This document shows, in pieces, positions 1 to 6,507 of a stretch of 10,827 bases of DNA. Origin of the DNA: Spirochaetota bacterium. GTDB lineage: Bacteria > Spirochaetota > Leptospiria > Turneriellales > Turneriellaceae. The DNA lies in NCBI GenBank assembly GCA_963205035.1, contig CAUJII010000246.1, positions 1 to 10,827 on the forward strand, read 5' to 3'. The position numbers and the translations under genes are program-made. Within the stretch, counting starts at the first letter, position 1; each line of letters opens with the position of its first letter. The notes under the pieces were generated by a model. The model was not told where the DNA came from, searched no databases, and was given only the letters and a program-made list of their open reading frames with translations.

Positions 1-1
1 C

Positions 2-139
2 CGCTTCGGCGACCTCATCGCGCATGCACGCATCGAAATCCCTAAATCGCTTTCGGGCAAAGCCAAGACTCTTGTGAAAGATCTTGAAACGGAGCTACGC
101 ACCTCAAACCCGAGCATCTTTGACCGCTTCCGCTCGTAA
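2..139 (+). CDS. DnaJ-family chaperone, C-terminal end (5' truncated by window edge)
   Basis: The second forward frame is open from the window edge to a TAA at 137-139 and gives 45 residues. The peptide begins RFGDLIAHARIEIPKSLSG. The pattern G-D-L, then alternating hydrophobic residues, I-P, L-S and a final amphipathic helix matches the end of the second C-terminal beta-barrel domain of DnaJ/CbpA proteins, the substrate-binding and dimerisation part of these Hsp70 co-chaperones. The J domain and any zinc-binding repeats would lie upstream and cannot be checked, so DnaJ and CbpA-type cannot be separated. It ends in DRFRS with no long tail. The next gene on the same strand begins 10 nt later, so the two are probably co-transcribed. 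The family call is fairly secure for such a short piece; the subtype is not. Confidence 0.7.
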   Translation, partial: RFGDLIAHARIEIPKSLSGKAKTLVKDLETELRTSNPSIFDRFRS

Positions 140-149
140 CAGTTACCCC

Positions 150-1127
150 ATGGCAAAAAATCCACCACTAAAAAAAATCCGCTTTGGCATCGTAGGCGTG
201 GGGCACATGGGGAGCTACCACTTAAACGTCGTGTCGACTCTGCCTACACACGAGCTTGTGGGAGTCTTTGACGCAAAGCTCGATTATGCGAAAGACAAGG
301 CGGAGCTCTTCAACACCGAAGCATTCGAGACTTATGACGCGCTCTTGCAAAACGTAGACGCGTTGACGATTGCCGTGCCGACACACTTACACTACGAGTA
401 CGCAAAAAAAGCTCTCGAAAGAGGTATCCACGTTTTAGTCGAGAAACCCATCACGCTCGACATTGCACAAGCCGAGGAACTTATAGCGCTTGCGAAAAAT
501 AAGAATTGCATTCTGCAAGTCGGTCACGTCGAACGCTTTAACGGCGCAGTCATGGCACTCGGGAAAATTGTGACGGAGCCGCTCCTTATCCAAGCGCGGC
601 GTCTGAACCCCTATTCGGGGCGCATTGTCGACGCAGGAGTTGTTCTGGATTTGCTCATCCACGACATCGACATCGCCGTTAATTTGGTCAAAAGACCCTT
701 GGTCAAACATTCCGCGTTTGGAAGCGCTATCACCGGAAAGCACGAGGACATCGCCGTCATAGAACTCCAGTTTGAGGGCGGCTGCATTGCCACGCTCACT
801 GCGTCGCGGCTCAGCCAATACAAAGAACGCGCGATGACGATTACGCAAAAAAACAACTATCTTATTTTGAATTACGGCACGCAAGAGATTGAAATCCACA
901 GGCAAGGAAATTCGGTCACCGTCACGGCCCCCGACGAAATCAAGTATTCGCAGGAATCGATCGTCGAGCGCGTTTTCATCCACAAAGACAACCCCCTCAA
1001 GAGTGAGCACGAACATTTTTACAAATGTATCACGGGCGAAGAAAAGCCGATGGTGTCGGGGGCAAGCGACTTGGCAACCTTGAAGATTGCTCTGGAGAGC
1101 GTTAAACAAATTTTGGGAAATAGTTAG
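150..1127 (+). CDS. Gfo/Idh/MocA-family NAD(P)-dependent sugar oxidoreductase, GnnA-like
   Basis: A 325-residue protein of usual family length. The Rossmann glycine motif GVGHMG is at 16-21 after a short basic start. The EKP signature is at 98-100 (K99 is the expected catalytic lysine), GHVERFN at 125-131, and D167-x3-H171 in DLLIHDID supplies the other usual catalytic residues. The family oxidises or reduces sugar hydroxyls using NAD(P). The LIHDID segment and overall pattern recall the UDP-GlcNAc 3-dehydrogenases (GnnA) and related enzymes near lpx genes, which with the aminotransferase GnnB make the diamino sugar of Leptospira and Acidithiobacillus lipid A. No gnnB or lpx gene is in the window, so the substrate is inference. 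ATG at 150 is chosen because it directly precedes the Rossmann strand. An in-frame TTG at 84 would add 22 unrelated residues and overlap the DnaJ-family gene by 56 nt. No clear ribosome site precedes 150. The stop overlaps the convergent CoA-transferase gene by 4 nt. Confidence 0.88.
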   Translation: MAKNPPLKKIRFGIVGVGHMGSYHLNVVSTLPTHELVGVFDAKLDYAKDKAELFNTEAFETYDALLQNVDALTIAVPTHLHYEYAKKALERGIHVLVEKPITLDIAQAEELIALAKNKNCILQVGHVERFNGAVMALGKIVTEPLLIQARRLNPYSGRIVDAGVVLDLLIHDIDIAVNLVKRPLVKHSAFGSAITGKHEDIAVIELQFEGGCIATLTASRLSQYKERAMTITQKNNYLILNYGTQEIEIHRQGNSVTVTAPDEIKYSQESIVERVFIHKDNPLKSEHEHFYKCITGEEKPMVSGASDLATLKIALESVKQILGNS

Positions 1128-2902
1128 TCGCGCCGGTTTCTTAGATCCAACCTAAACCCCTCGCCTGTCACAACACTCGTGTCGAGTGTTTCGAGCTCAG
1201 CCGAAACACGAACGGGAATTTGCAGCGACATCTCGATGACCTGCCAGTCGACGCCCGGAAAAATATGCGTGAGGCAGAGCCCGTCGGCAGTGAGTGCCAT
1301 GACACCAAAGTCTGTGACATAGAAGACGCGTTTCTTTTTTTCAAGCGCGCGTGCCGCATTGAACGTCACCTCGTCTAAGACAGGCACAAGTTTGGGTTCG
1401 CCACCATCTGTAATAGTTACTCGCCCGCCTTCGATATGCGTCGTGCCGCGCGCTATGAAGTTGCCCACGAAGACAATGGTCTTAGCACCTTCGCAGATGT
1501 CGATAAATCCACCGGGCCCGATGATGCCGTGATCGCTCGCACCCCGCTTGGAGACGTTGACATTCCCCGCAGCATCTATTTGTAAGAAACCCAAGACCGT
1601 CGCCGCAAGGTTTGTTCTGTAGCGCGCAAAAGTATCGTAGGATGTCTCAATGGTTTTCGGAAAAAGCGCCGAGCCGAAGAAAATCCCCGGTGAGGGAATG
1701 CCTCCCAAAGCGCCGCTCTCGACTGAAAAGACGACCTTCTCGTCTAAGCCTTCGGAGGCAAAAATACTCCCAACTTCTTCGGGAAGCCCCACGCCTAAGT
1801 TCAAGACTTCGCCATCGTGAATGTTTTCCTGAACAAGTCGCGCCGCCGTGCGCGCCAAGACCGAACTCATTGCGCTGCGCTTCGAGGTGATACCGGCGAC
1901 CGCATTGACAAGACGCAACGCTTTGTATGCCTGCATTTTTTTTTCATGCGACACCTCGGTTTTTTGCGGAAGAAATATCTCCCACGCATTGTCGAGAGAA
2001 AGTCCCGCGAGTTGTTCGTACTGCGGGTGCACGACGATGTGGTCGACTGCATCGCTTTCTAAGAGTTTTCGAGCGCCTGCATTTTCGCGCACGCCTTGCA
2101 CAACTGCAATCACCTTGCCGTGGTTCGCACGCGCCGCGTACGCAGCATCGACAATTTCCGAAATCGCTGCACTCCCATCGGCATAGAGGTTGCCTTCTTT
2201 ATCGGCAAAGGATGCCGTGATGATGGCAACGTCAATCGGTGGGATTGAGTAAGCCATGCCGTCTTCTTGGCGTGTTGCAAGGCTCGGTTCCGAACCAAAC
2301 GCACACGAGCCTTTGCCGTTTAGCGACTGCGAATCTAAGAAAGTCCCTAAGCCGGTTTTAGACGTAACCGTTGTTTCTCCCACAGTCAACGCACGCACGA
2401 GTTCCGTCAAGATACCTTGCGGCAAAGTATGGATTTTCATCTGCCCCGATTTCGCGAGCGGAAAAAACTTTGGCACAGTCTCGATGTGGGCAGTGATATA
2501 GCACTCGACGAGCCCTGGGATTGCCATCTCTTCAATCGAGCCGGGTGCTTGGCCGCGGGCACCGGCAGCCGTTACAGTTATCCACGTAAGACCCAACGGG
2601 CGCTTCATTCCTTTTGCGCGCGACGCAAGCGCTATATAAAAAATAGAAGGTCTTGCAATGCCGCCGAAACCGGTGCTCAAGATTTTTTGTTTCGGGCGAA
2701 TGAGCTTCGCCGCTTGTCTTGCGCTTAATACTTTTGGGGCAACTTTTTCAAACGCGCCGCCCAATGTCGGTGTATAGTCGAGATCACCCTCAATCCCAAC
2801 GAGACGCGAGCGCGCCAAATGCAAGAGCGGCTCGAGCTCAGAGATATCTTGAGTCGCCGTCCACAACTCGGTCGCGGCTTTCGCGAGTTGAGCCCAATCC
2901 AC
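1124..2902 (-). CDS. Family I acyl-CoA:carboxylate CoA-transferase (YdiF / propionate CoA-transferase type)
   Basis: A 592-residue single-chain CoA-transferase with fused alpha and beta halves. The alpha half starts near residue 53 (VLSARQAAKLI, then a glycine-rich STGFGG turn) and the beta half near 345. The beta half carries NLGVGLPEEV at 368-377 and SVESGALGGIP at 393-403, where E395 is the glutamate that forms the enzyme-CoA thioester in this family; GPGGFIDI follows at 462-469. The enzyme moves CoA between an acyl-CoA such as acetyl-CoA and a free acid. It has about 40 more N-terminal residues than E. coli YdiF (531 aa). The likely start is the GTG at 2902-2900, whose G is the last base of the thiolase stop (TAGTG), with an AAAGGG-like site about 10 nt upstream. 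A longer reading to 2956 lies inside the thiolase gene and adds 18 Gly/Arg-rich residues. It is the last gene of the operon and may activate the acid substrate with acetyl-CoA made by the thiolase, or release an end product. Confidence 0.9.
   Translation of the reverse strand: MDWAQLAKAATELWTATQDISELEPLLHLARSRLVGIEGDLDYTPTLGGAFEKVAPKVLSARQAAKLIRPKQKILSTGFGGIARPSIFYIALASRAKGMKRPLGLTWITVTAAGARGQAPGSIEEMAIPGLVECYITAHIETVPKFFPLAKSGQMKIHTLPQGILTELVRALTVGETTVTSKTGLGTFLDSQSLNGKGSCAFGSEPSLATRQEDGMAYSIPPIDVAIITASFADKEGNLYADGSAAISEIVDAAYAARANHGKVIAVVQGVRENAGARKLLESDAVDHIVVHPQYEQLAGLSLDNAWEIFLPQKTEVSHEKKMQAYKALRLVNAVAGITSKRSAMSSVLARTAARLVQENIHDGEVLNLGVGLPEEVGSIFASEGLDEKVVFSVESGALGGIPSPGIFFGSALFPKTIETSYDTFARYRTNLAATVLGFLQIDAAGNVNVSKRGASDHGIIGPGGFIDICEGAKTIVFVGNFIARGTTHIEGGRVTITDGGEPKLVPVLDEVTFNAARALEKKKRVFYVTDFGVMALTADGLCLTHIFPGVDWQVIEMSLQIPVRVSAELETLDTSVVTGEGFRLDLRNRRD
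1172..1209. repeat. Two overlapping, mutually exclusive perfect 8-bp hairpins near the convergent gene ends
   Basis: AACACTCG (1172-1179) pairs with CGAGTGTT (1183-1190) across a 3-nt loop. GTGTTTCG (1186-1193) pairs with CGAAACAC (1202-1209) across an 8-nt loop. The two share 1186-1190, so only one can form at a time. They lie 45-82 nt past the stop of the plus-strand oxidoreductase and inside the last 30 or so codons of the CoA-transferase. No T-run follows on either strand, so an ordinary intrinsic terminator is not shown. Transcript pausing or protection of 3' ends is possible; chance within coding sequence is also possible. Confidence 0.35.
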
Positions 2903-4206
2903 TATCCATCCACCCTTTCTAAGACGGCCCCCGCACCCAGACCACCTGCCGCGCAAATGCCAATGACGGCGCGGCGAGCACTTCCCAAAGCAAGCTCATT
3001 CGCCATGGTATTGACCATCCGCGCACCGGTCGCTCCGAAAGGATGCCCTAGCGCGACAGAGCCGCCGTGAATATTTATTTTCTGTGGCGCGATTTCCGCC
3101 GCCACAACTCCATTCCCCGCGTGGCGGTCTAAGAACTCCTGCGAAGCCATTGCTTTGAGAACACACAAGACCTGACCTGTGAACGCTTCGTGGATGTCGA
3201 CGAGGTCTACATCTTCGATTTTGAGATTAGCGCGCTTGAGTGCTAAGGGCATCGAGATTGCGGGACCAATCAAGAGTTGATCGCGAGGATCGACGCCGCT
3301 ATAATGCCACGAGAGAAAGCGCGCGCGGGGTTTATACCCCAGCTCTTTCGCTTTGCGGTAACTCATGAGAAGAGTACAAGCCGCACCGTCTGTCAACGCA
3401 GAAGCGTTGCCTGCCGTGACCGTGCCGCCGCGCCTAAACGCGGGCTTAAGCGACGCGAGTTTTTCAAACTCGATATGCCCACGCAAAATCGTATCAGCGT
3501 ACACTGTTTTTCCTGGACGCACTTCGAGGGGAAAAATTTCGTCGCGGAACCTTCCCGAGCGGACGGCGCGGGTAGCTTTCTCGTGCGACTGGAGCGCGAA
3601 CTCGTCTTGGGCCGCGCGCGTGATGCCGTTACGCCTGCACATGTCGTCCGCCGACTCACCCATGAGCTCGCCGGTGAGGCGTTCTGCAACGCGCGGCATT
3701 TTAATCATGAGATCGTTGAACGGAATAAGCTGCGCAAGCGCGCCCAAATAATCGAGCGGGCCCGACTTGCTATTCATTACAACAGGCGCCATTGTGCGGA
3801 TGAGTTTTTTGGGCAGGGGGACTTCTGCATTCGAGACAGACTCTGAACCTCCGGCGAGAATACATTCATATTCGCCGCGTTCGATGGCTGCGGCCGCTTG
3901 CGTTATCGAAAGCAAACTGCTCGAACACGCCCGCGTCACAGTGAATGCTTCCGCCGTCGGAGAAATTTTTGTTTCGAGAAGAATCTCTCGCGCAAGGTTT
4001 GGCGTCGTGCCGGGGAGGATGACTCCCCCCCAGAGCACTGCGTCGATGTGGCGCGCGGCGTCGGTGCGTTTAAGAAGTACATCGACAGCGCGGCGTCCGA
4101 GTTCAATCGAGTCGAGCGATGTAAACTCCTGGAATGCGCGTGCAAACGGAGTGCGGATACCGTCGACGATAACGGCGGTGTTGTCGGTTAAAGGCTTGGT
4201 TTCCAT
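2902..4206 (-). CDS. Acetyl-CoA C-acyltransferase (3-ketoacyl-CoA thiolase), FadI / trifunctional-beta type
   Basis: A 434-residue thiolase of the usual FadI length. All catalytic elements are present: nucleophile C94 in TRACSSSLLSI, the H339-E340 pair in DIHEAFTGQVL, H388 in GGSVALGHPFGATGAR, and the second cysteine C418 in ICAAGGLGAGAVLE. HEAF in place of the NEAF of ordinary thiolases is typical of FadI, the mitochondrial trifunctional beta subunit and mycobacterial FadA2. The enzyme cleaves 3-ketoacyl-CoA with CoA to acetyl-CoA and an acyl-CoA shortened by two carbons; all residues needed are visible. FadI-type proteins usually pair with a FadJ/FadB-like multifunctional protein, but here the preceding genes are MaoC and FabG types. 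ATG at 4206 lies 1 nt past the reductase stop, with a GGGGG run about 7 nt upstream as a possible ribosome site. The stop TAG shares its G with the GTG start of the CoA-transferase. Confidence 0.94.
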   Translation of the reverse strand: METKPLTDNTAVIVDGIRTPFARAFQEFTSLDSIELGRRAVDVLLKRTDAARHIDAVLWGGVILPGTTPNLAREILLETKISPTAEAFTVTRACSSSLLSITQAAAAIERGEYECILAGGSESVSNAEVPLPKKLIRTMAPVVMNSKSGPLDYLGALAQLIPFNDLMIKMPRVAERLTGELMGESADDMCRRNGITRAAQDEFALQSHEKATRAVRSGRFRDEIFPLEVRPGKTVYADTILRGHIEFEKLASLKPAFRRGGTVTAGNASALTDGAACTLLMSYRKAKELGYKPRARFLSWHYSGVDPRDQLLIGPAISMPLALKRANLKIEDVDLVDIHEAFTGQVLCVLKAMASQEFLDRHAGNGVVAAEIAPQKINIHGGSVALGHPFGATGARMVNTMANELALGSARRAVIGICAAGGLGAGAVLERVDG

Positions 4207-4207
4207 G

Positions 4208-5614
4208 TTAAGCCCCCAAAAGAGACCCGCCGCAAATTCTGAGCGTCTGCCCGCTCACTGCAAACGAGGCAGGTTGCGCTAGGAACGATACGACTTGCGC
4301 GACATCCTCGGGGCGACCACCCTGCCCCAAGTTGTTGAGACGGCGGCCGACCTCGCGAGTAACGAATGGGATTGACTCCGTCATGCGCGTTTCAATAAAA
4401 CCGGGGGCGACGGCATTGATGGTGCCGTTGATTTTTGCCATCTCGTTGGCCATTGCTGCGACAAACCCACGCAGCGCCGCTTTCGACGCGGAATAGTTAG
4501 TCTGCCCGAAGTTGCCGGCAATACCCGCAATCGACGAGAGACAGACGATATGCGCTTCGTTTTTCAAGGCGTTGTCTTGGAGCATACGATGCGTGATTTC
4601 CATCGGTGCGCGCAGATTAATGTCCATAACGCGCTGCCAGCTTTCAACGGGCATTTTCTTGAGCGTCTTGTCGAGAGTGATGCCCGCATTGTGAACGACG
4701 ATGTCGCAACCTTGGAATTTTGTTTTGAAGTATGCCGCGATTTTTTCGGCGGCATTTTTTTCAGAAAGGTCTTGATGAAAAATATGCGCGTCGAGACGCC
4801 GCGCCGTTTCGGCAAGTGCCTCGGCCTCCTGCGCTCTGTCGAGACAAACGACATGCGCGCCTTCTGCCGCAAGCGCCGCCGCAATTTTTGCGCCGATGCC
4901 GCGTGCTGCCCCCGTGACGAGGGCAACTTTGCCAGCAAGGCTTTGCGCTTGTGGTATCGACTTTGGTTTGACAGCGTCTTTGCTCAACGCTAAAATCTGG
5001 CCCGTGACATAACACGATGCTTTCGAGAGAAAAAAAGTAAGCGGCCCAACGAGGATATCCTCCGCATGACCGCTATGCAAAATGAGGTTTGCAGTAATTC
5101 CGCGTGCGCCAGTTTCTTTGGCAATCGACCGAGTGAAGCCTTCGAGAGCACGCGCAAACGTCGAATCGCCTGCAACACTCTCCGCGCCGATGACAACGAT
5201 GCGCCCGTTCGCCACGACGCGAGCCAGGTGCGCATGGAAGAAACGGTAGAGCGGCTCAAGGTCGCTCACGCTTTGAATTTTGCTGCCGTCAAAAACGAGC
5301 GCGTCGAGTTTGTCTGCTTCGCCGAGGTTATCGAGCCTCGCTATATGTCTGCCAAAAGCAACCAGCTTTGATTGCAATTCTTTGGAGACGGGTAAATACG
5401 ACAAGACGTTGGCACCTTTCTCTGATAGCGCCGCTAAGAGCGCTTCGGGTGCTTTTTGATCGAGCGAAAAAAACGCAAGCCTCTGGTCCTTGAGAGGTGT
5501 TGCAGAGAGCGCGCCCTCTTGCCGCTTGAGTGAAACCGGCGTGGGAACACCCGCACTCGAGAGAATATTTTTCAGTAGCGGATTTTTTGCAGCACTCAGT
5601 AGTAAGTCGTTCAT
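4208..5614 (-). CDS. fabG4: High-molecular-weight 3-oxoacyl reductase, FabG4 type (SDR)
   Basis: A 468-residue protein, about twice the size of ordinary FabG. Residues 45-215 form a degenerate, flavodoxin-like Rossmann domain without a glycine motif. Residues 226-468 are a complete classical SDR: cofactor motif TGAARGIG at 234-241, NAG at 309-311, and the catalytic set S361, Y374 and K378 (YSASK). D259 at the end of the second strand favours NADH over NADPH. The two-domain layout, the SSIAGIAGNFGQTNY and AVAPGFIETRM segments and an end like RICGGSLLGA match, from memory, mycobacterial FabG4 (Rv0242c), an NADH-dependent enzyme that works on CoA-linked 3-ketoacyl/3-hydroxyacyl substrates. In this operon it most likely oxidises 3-hydroxyacyl-CoA to 3-ketoacyl-CoA for the thiolase encoded next. 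Its ATG overlaps the MaoC stop (ATGA). Direction of reaction and chain length are inference. Confidence 0.92.
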   Translation of the reverse strand: MNDLLLSAAKNPLLKNILSSAGVPTPVSLKRQEGALSATPLKDQRLAFFSLDQKAPEALLAALSEKGANVLSYLPVSKELQSKLVAFGRHIARLDNLGEADKLDALVFDGSKIQSVSDLEPLYRFFHAHLARVVANGRIVVIGAESVAGDSTFARALEGFTRSIAKETGARGITANLILHSGHAEDILVGPLTFFLSKASCYVTGQILALSKDAVKPKSIPQAQSLAGKVALVTGAARGIGAKIAAALAAEGAHVVCLDRAQEAEALAETARRLDAHIFHQDLSEKNAAEKIAAYFKTKFQGCDIVVHNAGITLDKTLKKMPVESWQRVMDINLRAPMEITHRMLQDNALKNEAHIVCLSSIAGIAGNFGQTNYSASKAALRGFVAAMANEMAKINGTINAVAPGFIETRMTESIPFVTREVGRRLNNLGQGGRPEDVAQVVSFLAQPASFAVSGQTLRICGGSLLGA

Positions 5615-6507
5615 AAAAGCTCCTTTGTTTTTTTGGCTGTGATGTGGCCGTGCGAAACGACCGTCGCTCCCTTGGTCGCTCCCAAGAAATAATCGCCGCC
5701 GTCGGTTAAGAAAACGCGCAGCACTTGCGGCAAGAAGAGCGGCTTTTCAAATCGGATGGAAATTTCAGAAAGCGGGCTTTCTTCTCCGCAAAAAATGTTG
5801 CGCCGCAGCGTTTCATAGATGCGGCCCAACTGCGCAAAACCGTGGAGTATCGGCCGCTTAAATCCAAAAGCCTTCGCATACGGCGGCAAGTAATGGATTG
5901 GATTAAAATCGCCTGAGAAGAAAGAATATTCGAGACCGCTCAGCTCGTGCGCAGAAAACGAGGCGACTTCGCGCGCGTCTTCAGGCACGAGAATTTCTTC
6001 TTTAGGTTGCGTGTTTTTCTTCGGTTGCAAGGTGCGCCTGACAATCGATGTCTGCGTGACGGCAACGCTACTGCCCGCGCTGTCTCTTGTCACGAGTTCC
6101 TGCGTGAGAATGACGCGGCGTTCTGTTTCGTCGAGCGAGACGAGGCGCGCTGTCACATCGAGCACCCCACGCGACAACAGTGGTTTCGTGAGTTTAACGC
6201 TACAGCCGCCGTTCATAATCGCGGTTAAAGAATAGGGCAAATCAGAAAGCGTGCGCATAAGCGGAGGAAATCCCCATTGCGGAAAAAGATGGAATGGCAG
6301 CTTCCCCTTATAGTCTTGCGGATTGCCGCCGCAGCTCTTGACATAGTCGGCAACGAGGCTTGGCGAAGGCGGTGTGCACGTTGTTTGAAATTCTTTCGGA
6401 CTAAAAACAAAACCTGCCTCATCTTTCTTGGAGCCTAAGCCCGAAAGCGCAGCGCGGCCCAATGTCATGAGTACAGGGATTTGTTCTGTAATATAAAGAG
6501 GGTTCAT
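5611..6507 (-). CDS. MaoC-family double-hotdog enoyl-CoA hydratase / 3-hydroxyacyl dehydratase (HtdX-like)
   Basis: A 298-residue protein made of two hotdog folds, a usual size for type 2 hydratases. The N-terminal fold (to about 160) has no catalytic signature. The C-terminal fold carries the hydratase 2 motif YSFFSGDFNPIHYLPPYAKA, with the catalytic pair D200 and H205, followed by the ILHG turn. Such enzymes add water to trans-2-enoyl-CoA to give (R)-3-hydroxyacyl-CoA, or do the reverse. ATG at 6507 is chosen: its A is the last base of the upstream dehydrogenase stop (TAATG). A longer reading to 6615 would run inside that gene. The stop overlaps the reductase start by 4 nt. A MaoC gene directly before a FabG4-type gene is also the order in mycobacteria (HtdX Rv0241c beside FabG4 Rv0242c), which supports a shared pathway. 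Stereochemistry is inferred from the family. Confidence 0.9.
   Translation of the reverse strand: MNPLYITEQIPVLMTLGRAALSGLGSKKDEAGFVFSPKEFQTTCTPPSPSLVADYVKSCGGNPQDYKGKLPFHLFPQWGFPPLMRTLSDLPYSLTAIMNGGCSVKLTKPLLSRGVLDVTARLVSLDETERRVILTQELVTRDSAGSSVAVTQTSIVRRTLQPKKNTQPKEEILVPEDAREVASFSAHELSGLEYSFFSGDFNPIHYLPPYAKAFGFKRPILHGFAQLGRIYETLRRNIFCGEESPLSEISIRFEKPLFLPQVLRVFLTDGGDYFLGATKGATVVSHGHITAKKTKELL

Noticed and set aside
84..149. TTG start giving a longer oxidoreductase
   Set aside because: It would add 22 residues without family resemblance and overlap the DnaJ-family gene by 56 nt; ATG 150 sits right before the Rossmann fold.
435..1109. Open frame of 224 codons on the minus strand
   Set aside because: It lies wholly antisense within the oxidoreductase gene, shows no recognisable domain, and is the complement-frame shadow of a gene with intact catalytic motifs.
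2903..2956. 18-residue N-terminal extension of the CoA-transferase
   Set aside because: It is encoded inside the thiolase's C-terminal coding sequence and is Gly/Arg-rich; GTG 2902 fits the stop/start coupling seen in the rest of the operon.
3277..3846. Open frame of 189 codons on the plus strand
   Set aside because: Antisense to the thiolase, rich in Arg/Cys/His as expected of a shadow frame, with no domain or ribosome site.
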